Under the pieces are notes generated by a model. That model did no database searches, was not told where the DNA came from, and was given only the letters and a program-made list of their open reading frames with translations. The translations under genes and the position numbers were made by a program. Shown in pieces: positions 44,345 to 52,651 of a stretch of 64,000 nucleotides of DNA (within the stretch, counting starts at the first letter, position 1; each line of letters starts with the position of its first letter). Where the stretch lies: contig CAZWBA010000005.1 in the NCBI GenBank assembly GCA_964631955.1, positions 1-64,000 of the forward strand, written 5' to 3'. The DNA comes from CAMLJR01 sp964631955 (lineage in GTDB: Bacteria; Pseudomonadota; Gammaproteobacteria; Pseudomonadales; CAMLJR01).

Positions 44345-44385
44345 ATTTAAAGACGCGCTACATCGTCAGTAAATTTAACGAGCTT
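44307..44385. repeat. Degenerate ~28-base tandem repeat at the amrA stop
   Basis: CCGTGCGTAAATTTAAAGAC and CCGTGCGTGAATTTAAAGAC begin two adjacent copies (44307 and 44335). A weaker third (CAGTAAATTTAACGAG) follows. The amrA stop codon is in the second copy. Confidence 0.55.
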
Positions 44386-44414
44386 CGTTAGATTTTAAAT
44401 ATTGCGTTGCAATC

Positions 44415-45494
44415 ATGAGTTCAAATTATTCCGCGCGTTACTGGCACAAGCTCGACGATGATCGCATTCAGTGCGATCTGTGCCCGCGCGATTGCCGTTT
44501 GCACGAAGGTCAACGCGGCGCGTGCTTTGTACGTATGCGCGAAAACGATGCGATGGTGCTGACGACTTACGGTCGCTCATCGGGATTCTGCATCGACCCT
44601 GTCGAGAAAAAACCGCTCAACCATTTTTATCCGGGCAGCAGTATTCTTTCATTCGGCACTGCCGGCTGTAATCTCGCGTGCAAGTTTTGTCAGAACTGGG
44701 ATATTTCCAAATCGAAGGATATGGATCGCCTGATGGATCAGGCGTCGCCGCAAGCGATTGCTCAGGCAGCAAAACGAAACGGTTGTACAAGTGTTGCTTT
44801 CACTTATAACGACCCGGTGATTTTTGCGGAGTACGCGATGGATGTGGCCGATGAATGCCACAAGTTCGACATTAACGCCGTCGCTGTCACCGCAGGTTAT
44901 ATACACGCAGAAGCGCGCCGCGATTTTTACGCGAAAATGGATGCGGCCAATGTCGATCTCAAAGCCTTCACCGATGAATTTTATTTCAGGCAAACGGGCG
45001 CGCATCTGCAGCCCGTACTCGATACATTGACTTATCTCAAACACGAAACCGATGTGTGGTTCGAAATCACCACCTTGCTGATTCCGGGAAAAAACGATTC
45101 CGACGAAGAAATTACCGCGATGTGCAACTGGCTGCGCAAGGAACTGGGCCGCGCTGTACCGATTCATTTCTCGGCATTTCATCCCGATTACAAAATGAAA
45201 GATATCGCTGCGACTCCCGCTTCCACATTGATCCGCGCCAGAGCAATCGCGCTGCGGGCCGGGCTCGACTATGTCTACACGGGGAATGTGCATCATCGTG
45301 CCGGCGACACGACATTTTGTCCCCAATGTAAAAACGCAGTGATCGAACGCGATTGGTATCAGATCGATAATTATCGTTTAACCGCCGATGGACGCTGTCC
45401 TCAGTGCAGTGCGGAAATCGCAGGACGATTCGATACGAGCGCGGGTGATTTTGGAAGACAGCGCATTCCGATACGAATCGCCCATGCGAACTGA
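44415..45494 (+). CDS. amrS: AmmeMemoRadiSam system radical SAM enzyme
   Basis: The 359-residue protein shows CDLCPRDCRLHEGQRGACFV at the N-terminus and CNLACKFCQNWD with the CxxxCxxC cluster of radical SAM enzymes. A KPLNHFYPG block and a C-terminal pair of zinc-type motifs (CPQCKNAV, CPQCSAEI) follow. These match the AmmeMemoRadiSam radical SAM family (PflA/E-like), which is always found with MEMO and AMMECR1 proteins. It should cleave SAM to a 5'-deoxyadenosyl radical; substrate and product are unknown. It closes the three-gene set. Confidence 0.9.
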   Translation: MSSNYSARYWHKLDDDRIQCDLCPRDCRLHEGQRGACFVRMRENDAMVLTTYGRSSGFCIDPVEKKPLNHFYPGSSILSFGTAGCNLACKFCQNWDISKSKDMDRLMDQASPQAIAQAAKRNGCTSVAFTYNDPVIFAEYAMDVADECHKFDINAVAVTAGYIHAEARRDFYAKMDAANVDLKAFTDEFYFRQTGAHLQPVLDTLTYLKHETDVWFEITTLLIPGKNDSDEEITAMCNWLRKELGRAVPIHFSAFHPDYKMKDIAATPASTLIRARAIALRAGLDYVYTGNVHHRAGDTTFCPQCKNAVIERDWYQIDNYRLTADGRCPQCSAEIAGRFDTSAGDFGRQRIPIRIAHAN

Positions 45495-45629
45495 TCGTTC
45501 GTTTCATCTCCCGCAGTCAGCGCATGGATAGCCGTGTCTTTCTTGTCTATCATTCGTCACGCCTTCCCTTTTTTCTGCATTTTTCACTGATACGGCTATT
45601 TTCCGAGCGAATTTATTGCGAGCCCGACG

Positions 45630-47456
45630 ATGACTGGTGAAACCATTTTTGTATTTGCGCTGATCGCTGTCGCCGGCGCATTGATGGCGAGCAGTCGCGT
45701 GCGCTTCGATATCGTCGCGCTGCTGGTCGTTCTCGCGCTGGCGTTGAGTGGTGTGTTGAGCGTCAACGAAGCCGTTGCGGGTTTCGGCAGTCCCGTCATT
45801 GCGCTCGTTGCCGGTCTGCTCGTCGTCGGCGAAATGTTATCGCGCACCGGCGTGGCGCGACTGGTTGGCGACTGGGTATTGCAGCATGGCAAGGGGTCCG
45901 AAGCGCGCATCCTGATTCTGATCATGGGCGGCGCCGCGCTGCTGGGTTCGGTGATGAGTTCGACAGCGATCGTTGCCCTGTTCATTCCGGTCGTGCTGCG
46001 TATCGCCACGGAAACCAGACTCAATGCGTCGCGCATGCTGATCCCCCTGTCCTATGCATCGCTGATATCCGGCATGCTCACCCTGATCGGTACCACGCCG
46101 AATATCGTCGTCAACGAACAATTGAAGAGCGCGGGCTTCGACGGCTTTGGTTTCTTCAGTTTTTCGCCGATCGGTATCGCGGTGCTGATCATTGCGATCG
46201 TTTACATTCTCATCGCCGGTCGCGGCATGCTCGGCGACAAGGAGGGTAAACAATCCGAACGCAAGCGTCGCCGTTCGCTGTATGAACTCTGGCACGAACA
46301 CGCGCCCGGCAGTACCTATCGCAAACTGAGTATCAAAGCCGGTTCTGCACTGGATGGTTTATCGATTGCCGAGGCCGATCTCGAAAAACAATACCGGGTG
46401 CGTGTCGTCGGTATATTGCGCCACACCGCTGCGGGTGAAGAGCGCATCGTATCGCCCTCGTCGAACCTCATGCTCACGCCGGGCACCATGATGCTGGTGT
46501 TAGGCAAGCACAACGATCTGTTTCGTCTGGTCCGCGAAAAATCGCTCGGCGTGATTCCGCCCGATAAAAGCGATCGCCAGCATTGGCTCTGGGATATCAG
46601 CGGCGCCACCATTTTGATTCACCCCGAATCGGAGCTGCTGGACAAATCGATTCGCGAATTCGGCTTTCGCTCGAATTACGATGTGCATGTGCTCGGCGTG
46701 CGTCGCAATTTCAAGGCGCTCGAAGATTTCAGCGAAGTCAAACTGCAACCCGCCGACAGTTTGTTCGTTGTCGGCACGTGGGGAAAAATTCAGCAGCTCG
46801 GCCAGAAAACGCACGATTTCGTCGTCACCGAATTTCCGGCCGAACACACGGAATTCATTCCTTCCTATAAACGCATGAGCACAGCGTTAATTATTATTGC
46901 GGCGATGGTCGGGCTTACCCTGTTCGATGTCGTTCCGCTCGTCGCCGCAGTGATGATGGCGTCGCTGGCGGCGGTGTTCACGCGCTGCCTGACGATGGAG
47001 GATGCCTATCGTTCGATTCATCTGAGCAGTCTGGTGTTGATCGCGGGCATGCTGCCGCTGGCGCACGCGCTCGATAAAACGGGCGGCACGCGCATCATCG
47101 TCGACGCGCTGATGAATCTGTTCGGTCATTCGGGGCCGTACGTGCTGATGACGCTGATGTTTTTTCTCACCGCGAGTATCGGCCTGGTGTTATCGAACAC
47201 GGCATCGGCGGTGCTGGTTTCACCGATTGCCATTCACGCGGCGATGTCACTCGGCGTGTCGCCCTATCCTTTTGCAATCGCCGTTCTGATCGCGGCCTCG
47301 TCGTCATTCTCGACGCCCGTGGCAACGCCGGTGGTTACGCTGGTGGTCGAGCCGGGCCGCTATGAATTCGCAGATTTCATGAAGGTCGGCCTGCCGCTGC
47401 TGCTGCTCACCTATCTGACGACGCTGATTCTGGCACCGCTGGTTTTTCCGTTTTGA
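45630..47456 (+). CDS. SLC13/DASS-type permease with two TrkA-C domains
   Basis: The 608-residue protein has membrane helices in its first 200 residues and again from about 415 to the end. Between them lie two TrkA-C (RCK-C) ligand modules, ending at PSSNLMLTPGTMMLVLGK and VKLQPADSLFVVGTWGK. Transport motifs are GTTPNIVVNEQLK and SSSFSTPVATPVV, as in the SLC13 sodium/dicarboxylate or sulfate family. It probably moves an organic or inorganic anion, with the RCK modules binding a regulatory nucleotide or ion. Substrate cannot be told. It is convergent with the thioesterase gene, three bases apart. Confidence 0.87.
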   Translation: MTGETIFVFALIAVAGALMASSRVRFDIVALLVVLALALSGVLSVNEAVAGFGSPVIALVAGLLVVGEMLSRTGVARLVGDWVLQHGKGSEARILILIMGGAALLGSVMSSTAIVALFIPVVLRIATETRLNASRMLIPLSYASLISGMLTLIGTTPNIVVNEQLKSAGFDGFGFFSFSPIGIAVLIIAIVYILIAGRGMLGDKEGKQSERKRRRSLYELWHEHAPGSTYRKLSIKAGSALDGLSIAEADLEKQYRVRVVGILRHTAAGEERIVSPSSNLMLTPGTMMLVLGKHNDLFRLVREKSLGVIPPDKSDRQHWLWDISGATILIHPESELLDKSIREFGFRSNYDVHVLGVRRNFKALEDFSEVKLQPADSLFVVGTWGKIQQLGQKTHDFVVTEFPAEHTEFIPSYKRMSTALIIIAAMVGLTLFDVVPLVAAVMMASLAAVFTRCLTMEDAYRSIHLSSLVLIAGMLPLAHALDKTGGTRIIVDALMNLFGHSGPYVLMTLMFFLTASIGLVLSNTASAVLVSPIAIHAAMSLGVSPYPFAIAVLIAASSSFSTPVATPVVTLVVEPGRYEFADFMKVGLPLLLLTYLTTLILAPLVFPF

Positions 47457-47459
47457 GGA

Positions 47460-47915
47460 TTAATTTGGCGCGCGCAACTCGGGCGGCAATAAAAACTGAC
47501 TCAGCGCCGCCCGCCACGCATCGGTAATCGGCGCGGGCCCATTGCCATCGGCATTCACCACGACGACTTTCGCCAGTCCCGCGCAGCGGCCTTCGCTGAA
47601 TAGCGCCATCTGCAGGCGCATCGACGTGCGGCCGATATTTTCGATGCCGAGCTTGACCGCGACAATCTGCGGATAATTGATTTCGGCGAGATAATCGATG
47701 GCGCTGTGCGCGACCAGAACGCGGCGGTCTTCCGCTTTCTGCAGCTGGTTCTCATCGATCAGCCGATTGAAAAATATCACGCGTCCTTCCTGATAAAACT
47801 CGCCGAGCCGCGTGTTGTTCAGATGATTCTGCAAGTCGACATCACTGAAACGCGATGGCATGTCGAAGCTGAAGCGATAAATGCTGGCATCGAGAAGACG
47901 GGGATTAATTTTCAC
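47460..47915 (-). CDS. Acyl-CoA thioesterase-like hot-dog protein
   Basis: The 151-residue protein has the hot-dog motif RFSDVDLQNHLNNTRLGEFYQEGR, in which Asp-x-x-x-His-x-Asn matches the 4-hydroxybenzoyl-CoA thioesterase (YbgC/FcbC) active site (the Asp is DVDLQNH). A long central helix and IGRTSMRLQMALFSEGR follow. It should hydrolyse an acyl-CoA or aroyl-CoA thioester in the cytoplasm. It is read after the CocE-type gene on the same strand with 15 bases between them, so both probably serve one pathway. Confidence 0.8.
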   Translation of the reverse strand: MKINPRLLDASIYRFSFDMPSRFSDVDLQNHLNNTRLGEFYQEGRVIFFNRLIDENQLQKAEDRRVLVAHSAIDYLAEINYPQIVAVKLGIENIGRTSMRLQMALFSEGRCAGLAKVVVVNADGNGPAPITDAWRAALSQFLLPPELRAPN

Positions 47916-47930
47916 AACAAACTCCGAAAT

Positions 47931-49562
47931 TTAAACGCTACAAAATGGCAAATTGATCGCCGAAGGATAATCCGGCGAATGATGGATCGATTGTGTGGCG
48001 ACGTGCATTTCGGTCGCGCTCGCCAGCGGTTCATCACCGCCGAGATTGCGCGCCCAGCGCGGAAATGCGCCGCTCGATACCTGCACACGAATACGATGTC
48101 CCCGCGCAATGCGCCAGGCCGTCGGCCAGAAATCGACATGCACTTGTTGCGGAATATCCGGTGACGCAATCGCGATGCGCTGCAGACCATCGCAAATATT
48201 TCTGGAAATACCGCGCTCGTCGACAGCGCAGAGACGCACAAAAAAATCGGCGCTTTTTGCGCTGGAGGAAACGTATAAATCCGCCGTGACGGGGCCGATA
48301 ATATCGACCGCATCCGTAAATACCGCCGAGGTATACGTCAGCACATCATCGCGCGCCTCAAGCACTGTGTTATCGACGGAATATTCCTTGTTGAACAATC
48401 CGGGGCCGCCCACCGACGGGGTGGGATCAGCGGGGTCGTAACGATAAGTGTCGGGCGGTGAGGCGGGTGCAACGCGCTCGTGCAATTCACCCTGCGGTTG
48501 TAAATACCACGGTTCGCTGCGGATTTCGTGCGGTGGCCAGCTATCGAAATAACGCCATTCATCCGCGCCGATCACATAGAGCTTCACCGGCTTTTCGAAT
48601 GCACCTGCGGTGTTATTCGCATCGGCGAGAAGATGTCGCCTGAACCAGTCGATCGCATCGGGCAGCGCGCCTTCCACCGTGGTATGGGTCCACGGTCCGA
48701 TGGTGATGCGCACATTTTTTTCCGCGTTCTGCAGCGCGCTGAAGTCGCGCATCTGAAACGGCAGAAAAATATCGTACCAGCCGGCCAGCATACTGATCGG
48801 GCATGAAATATCTGCAATCGTGGAATGAAAATTCATCGGCTGCCACCACGGGTCGCAACTCGAATCGTGCTGCAGCCAGTCCTGCCAGAACGGCACGCGC
48901 TCGCCCGCAACCTTTTCGTCCATCGATGCCAGCGGCAATGTTTTCCATTGCTCTTTACTTAATTTTCCGAACAGCATCTGCACAATGATGCGCAGCCCGC
49001 CCTTTCGCATCGTGTTCATCATATGCGTCCACGAGAACGCATTTTCGAGCATGAACGAATCGCCGCAGTAGTTCATGCGCGAAAAATCCGACATGGTGAC
49101 CTGCATCGCCATCGCTTTTACATCGGCGCTCGCAGCCGCAATCGACCATTGCACATAGCCGAGGTAACTCATCCCGAACGTTGCGATCACACCGCCGTAC
49201 CAGGGCTGCCGTTTAATCCATTCGATCGTCGCCAGACCATCGCGCTTCTCGTCGTGATGCGGATCGAATTTTCCCGTTGATCCAAACGTGCCGCGACAGC
49301 TCTGCAGCACCACATTGAAACCCTGCGATGCCAACGCGTACGCATTGAAACCGAACGAGGTGCGCCCATAGGGAGAGCGCATGAGAATCACCGGCGCGCC
49401 CTGCCCGGGATTGGCAAAATAAAGATCGGTGAGCAGCTCGATGCCACCGGATGCCGGCACTTTGTCATCGGATGCCGGCACTTTGAGGCCGCGCTGCACG
49501 GTGACGTCGTGGGTGGGAATAATTCCCTGGCGTTTCAGTCGCCAGCGATTCAGGAAACTCAT
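47931..49562 (-). CDS. CocE/NonD-family hydrolase
   Basis: The 543-residue protein has an alpha/beta-hydrolase core: RSPYGRTSFG, GMSYLGYVQW (nucleophile Ser in GxSYxG), PISMLAGWYDIF (Asp region) and GPWTHT (His). A C-terminal jelly-roll domain with RIRVQVSSGAFPRWARN follows. This is the X-Pro dipeptidyl-peptidase/cocaine esterase group, which cleaves acyl esters or amides. No signal peptide is visible, so it acts in the cytoplasm. An in-frame 21-base tandem duplication (49443-49484) gives KVPASDD-KVPASGG near the N-terminus. Confidence 0.88.
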   Translation of the reverse strand: MSFLNRWRLKRQGIIPTHDVTVQRGLKVPASDDKVPASGGIELLTDLYFANPGQGAPVILMRSPYGRTSFGFNAYALASQGFNVVLQSCRGTFGSTGKFDPHHDEKRDGLATIEWIKRQPWYGGVIATFGMSYLGYVQWSIAAASADVKAMAMQVTMSDFSRMNYCGDSFMLENAFSWTHMMNTMRKGGLRIIVQMLFGKLSKEQWKTLPLASMDEKVAGERVPFWQDWLQHDSSCDPWWQPMNFHSTIADISCPISMLAGWYDIFLPFQMRDFSALQNAEKNVRITIGPWTHTTVEGALPDAIDWFRRHLLADANNTAGAFEKPVKLYVIGADEWRYFDSWPPHEIRSEPWYLQPQGELHERVAPASPPDTYRYDPADPTPSVGGPGLFNKEYSVDNTVLEARDDVLTYTSAVFTDAVDIIGPVTADLYVSSSAKSADFFVRLCAVDERGISRNICDGLQRIAIASPDIPQQVHVDFWPTAWRIARGHRIRVQVSSGAFPRWARNLGGDEPLASATEMHVATQSIHHSPDYPSAINLPFCSV

Positions 49563-49574
49563 GGCAATATCCGC

Positions 49575-49868
49575 TTATTTATTTTTATGGGCGATCGGCT
49601 TGCTGGTAAATAAATAATCCCTGAGTTCACCGTCGAACGTCGAATCCTTGCGACGAATCCATTCGAGCACCATCGCGGCGTGTTCTTTTTCCTCATCGCG
49701 ATTGTGTTCGAGAATCGCTTTCAATTCGGCATCCTTGCACGCATCGACGCGCTGGTTGTACCAGTCGACGGCTTCCAGTTCCTCCATCAGCGAAATGATG
49801 GCTCTGTGCATGTCGCGGGTTTCGTCGGATAACTCATCGATGGGCTCGTGATAACCTTCGTTCGCCAT
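49575..49868 (-). CDS. EncFtn-like ferritin (encapsulated-ferritin family)
   Basis: The 97-residue protein contains MHRAIISLMEELEAVDWYNQ and HNRDEEKEHAAMVLEWIRR, very close to encapsulated ferritin (EncFtn) of Rhodospirillum. The Glu-Glu and Glu-x-x-His ferroxidase residues are present (EELEAVDW, EEKEHA). EncFtn forms annular decamers and oxidises Fe(II), and normally is loaded into an encapsulin shell through a C-terminal tag. Here the protein stops at LFTSKPIAHKNK, with no tag, and no encapsulin gene is in the window. It may therefore act unencapsulated. It lies 12 bases before the CocE-type gene. Confidence 0.82.
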   Translation of the reverse strand: MANEGYHEPIDELSDETRDMHRAIISLMEELEAVDWYNQRVDACKDAELKAILEHNRDEEKEHAAMVLEWIRRKDSTFDGELRDYLFTSKPIAHKNK

Positions 49869-49956
49869 ATTTTTTTCCTCGTCGGTACGGTTGCAAAACT
49901 TTCAATCTCGATCGCCCATTCGCCATTTTTCTTCGCAGCGAAATGATCGAATCCAT

Positions 49957-50436
49957 TTATTCGGGCCAGAATACGATGTGGTCCTCGTAATCGTTTTCAT
50001 CCACGGCGGATTCCGCAATGAATCTGCCTTTAACGGATTGCCCGGCGGCGTGCACCGAATCCGGTGTGCCCGATATCAGCGGATGCCATTCCGGCAATGT
50101 TTTTCCTTCCGACAATAAACGATACGCGCACGTGCCCGGCAGCCACGTCACCTCTTTCAAATCCTGCGGGCGCAGCGTCAGACACGCCGCGACTTTTTCT
50201 GCGCGCTGCGCATAGCACTGACAGCGACAGTCGTTCGATAAATAACGGCACGCCACGTCGGTATAGAACACGTCGCCGGAATCTTCGTCTTCGAGTTTGT
50301 GCAGGCAGCATTTGCCGCAACCGTCGCAAAGCGATTCCCACTGCGCCTGCGACATTCGGGCTAAAGGTGTGGTGACCCAAAAAGGCCGATCGGAAACAAT
50401 CGGCGTGCCGGAAGACTTGTCGGAAGAGTACGTCAT
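49957..50436 (-). CDS. YcgN-family cysteine-cluster protein
   Basis: The 159-residue protein has CDGCGKCCLHKLEDED and then CRYLSNDCRCQCYAQR. It ends with WHPLISGTPDSVHAAG. This matches the YcgN/UPF0260 family (YkgJ-type cysteine cluster), with up to eight conserved Cys able to hold zinc or an iron-sulfur centre. Function unknown. The ATG at 50436 is used; a longer frame to 50715 would overlap the Sel1 gene. The neighbouring EncFtn-like gene makes an iron link tempting but unproven. Confidence 0.87.
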   Translation of the reverse strand: MTYSSDKSSGTPIVSDRPFWVTTPLARMSQAQWESLCDGCGKCCLHKLEDEDSGDVFYTDVACRYLSNDCRCQCYAQRAEKVAACLTLRPQDLKEVTWLPGTCAYRLLSEGKTLPEWHPLISGTPDSVHAAGQSVKGRFIAESAVDENDYEDHIVFWPE

Positions 50437-50465
50437 GATGCGTGGGTTGCTTCGCCAGCGATGAT

Positions 50466-51269
50466 TTATTTCGGGGCCGCGTGCGGCTTCCATTGTCGCA
50501 CCTTGCTTTTGGCCTGCTCGATTTGCTCCGGCGTCATCTGCTGCGCAAGACGCGGCAATAAATCGACGGCAGAACCGATGTTGCGATACATCGCCAGTGT
50601 GGTCCAGAAATAACTTTCCACGAAACTGCGCGGACCGCCCCTGCCATCGGCCCACAGCGCACCCAGATTGGCCTGTGCATCGGGATAATTCTGCAGCGCG
50701 GATTTCAGATACCACTCACGAGCAATGGCGTAATCCTTTTTCACGCCGAGGCCGTTGTCGTACATCAGACCCAGATTGAATTGCGCCGTGGCATTATTTT
50801 GCGCGGCCGCTTTCTGCAGCAGATCGAGCGCCATCGTGTAATCGCGCTGCACGCCCATTCCCTGCAGATAAAACGCGCCGAGATTGGCCTGCGCCGAGTC
50901 GTAACCCTGCTCCGCCGCTCTGCGAAACCACTTCGCCGCTTCTTCGAGATTCAGCCGGACGCCCGAGCCGCTGGCATACGCATAGCCGAGATTGGTCTGC
51001 GCGACCTTGTAGCCCTGATCCGCCGCTTTGCGATACCAGATCGCCGCCTTCATCGTATTGATGGGCAAGCCGTTGCCCGTCGCATAGCGATAACCGAGTT
51101 CGGTTTGCGCCGCGGCATCGCCCTTCACCGCCGCCCGCTGAATGTCTTCGAGTGTCGCCGCCGGCTGTTCCGTGCGAGCCGACTCCGCGCGAATCGATTC
51201 AGTGCAAAGCAGCAGCGACAGCGTTAAAAAAACAACTCGGCATTTCGCCATTTTTTCCGAAGCTCTCAT
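50466..51269 (-). CDS. Sel1-repeat secreted protein
   Basis: The 267-residue protein has a signal peptide (MAKCRVVFLTLSLLLCTESI near the start) and about five Sel1 repeats of 36 residues. Repeats include AAIWYRKAADQGYKVAQTNL and AAKWFRRAAEQGYDSAQANL. Sel1 proteins are solenoid scaffolds for protein contacts, often periplasmic. The ATG at 51269 has GAGAG seven bases upstream; a second at 51251 is possible. It is read after the DctA-type symporter on the same strand with 16 bases between them. Confidence 0.85.
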   Translation of the reverse strand: MRASEKMAKCRVVFLTLSLLLCTESIRAESARTEQPAATLEDIQRAAVKGDAAAQTELGYRYATGNGLPINTMKAAIWYRKAADQGYKVAQTNLGYAYASGSGVRLNLEEAAKWFRRAAEQGYDSAQANLGAFYLQGMGVQRDYTMALDLLQKAAAQNNATAQFNLGLMYDNGLGVKKDYAIAREWYLKSALQNYPDAQANLGALWADGRGGPRSFVESYFWTTLAMYRNIGSAVDLLPRLAQQMTPEQIEQAKSKVRQWKPHAAPK

Positions 51270-51285
51270 GTCGAATCTCTCATGA

Positions 51286-52509
51286 TCAATGTTTCAACGC
51301 CTTCTCCCATTTCGACACGACCACGGTCGCCACGCTATTGCCGACGACGTTGGTCGCCGAGCGGCCCATATCGAGAAAGTGATCGATGCCGAGCAACAGC
51401 AGCAGGCCCGCTTCGGGAATATTGAATTGCGACAGCGTTGCGGCGATCACGACGAGCGATGCGCGCGGCACGCCCGCGATGCCTTTCGATGTCACCATCA
51501 GAATCAGCAACATGAGAATCTGTTGCCCCACCGATAATTCGATGCCGTAAGCCTGCGCGATAAACATCACGGCAAATGTGCAGTACATCATCGAGCCGTC
51601 GAGATTGAACGAATAACCCAGCGGCAAAACGAAACTCGCAATTTTATTGCTGCAACCGAATCGCTCCAGCTCTTCGAGCGTTTTCGGATAGGCCGCTTCA
51701 GAGCTCGCAGTGGAAAAAGCGAGCAATAGCGGCTCGCGAATGCGCCGCAGCAGAACCCACACGCGCGGGCCGATGAAGACGGCGCACGCGAGGATAAGCA
51801 GCGTCCACAGCACGAGCAGGCTGAAATAAAACTCACCCATGAAAATTCCGTAGGTGAGAATGATGCCGACGCCATTTTTTGCGACGGTGCTGGCGAGCGC
51901 GCCAAATACCGCCAGCGGCGCAAACAGCATCACGTATCCCGTCACCTTGAGCATGATATGCGCGACATTGTCGATCACATCGAGCAATGCTTTGCTGCGC
52001 TCGCCCATCGTTGCCATCGCGCCGCCGAAGAACAGCGAGAAAATGACGATCTGCAGGATTTCGTTGCGCGCCATCGCGTCGATGATGCTCACCGGAACCA
52101 GATGTTCGATGAAATGCGCCGCCGTGAGATTCGATGACGAAATACCGCTGTCGACATCGCTCGCAGGCAGCGTCAGATCGAGATGGGTTCCCGGCTCGAA
52201 CCAGTTCACCAGCAACAGCCCCAGCGACAGCGACAACAGCGAGGCGCTGACGAACCACAGCATGGTTTTCGTGCCGATGCGCCCGAGCGTTTTGCCATCG
52301 CCCATGCGCGAGATGCCGGTCACCAGCGTGGCAAACACCAGCGGCGCAATAATCATTTTGATCAGGCGCAGAAAAATGATCGGCAGAAAACCCGCTATCG
52401 TGGTCACGCTTGCGCTCGATTCGGGAAAAAACCGATGGCTCACATAGCCGGTAGCGATGCCGAGCACCATGCCGACGAGAATGAATTGGGTGAGCCGATT
52501 GATTTGCAT
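51286..52509 (-). CDS. Dicarboxylate/amino-acid:cation symporter (DAACS family)
   Basis: The 407-residue protein has eight membrane helices and hairpins with the DAACS signatures FSTASSEAAYPKTLEELERF (serine-rich re-entrant loop HP1), PLGYSFNLDGSMMY (unwound helix VII) and SKGIAGVPRASLVVI (HP2). A terminal DHFLDMGRSATNVVGNSVA follows. These bind the acidic substrate and cations. It imports C4-dicarboxylates or glutamate/aspartate. The start at 52509, eleven codons inside the longest frame, is chosen because hydrophobicity begins there and GGA lies upstream. Confidence 0.9.
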   Translation of the reverse strand: MQINRLTQFILVGMVLGIATGYVSHRFFPESSASVTTIAGFLPIIFLRLIKMIIAPLVFATLVTGISRMGDGKTLGRIGTKTMLWFVSASLLSLSLGLLLVNWFEPGTHLDLTLPASDVDSGISSSNLTAAHFIEHLVPVSIIDAMARNEILQIVIFSLFFGGAMATMGERSKALLDVIDNVAHIMLKVTGYVMLFAPLAVFGALASTVAKNGVGIILTYGIFMGEFYFSLLVLWTLLILACAVFIGPRVWVLLRRIREPLLLAFSTASSEAAYPKTLEELERFGCSNKIASFVLPLGYSFNLDGSMMYCTFAVMFIAQAYGIELSVGQQILMLLILMVTSKGIAGVPRASLVVIAATLSQFNIPEAGLLLLLGIDHFLDMGRSATNVVGNSVATVVVSKWEKALKH

Positions 52510-52651
52510 GATCCGTCCGCGGCGAATTGAGGAACCCGGCAACCTAACAGCCGGGCGAGAACAGGGTCAACCTCGCGCGGTTCGCCGGCGATTTATCAAG
52601 GCGCAGCTGGCCATTTAATTAAGGAGCAATTGAGGAACAGCGCCGGTCGCA

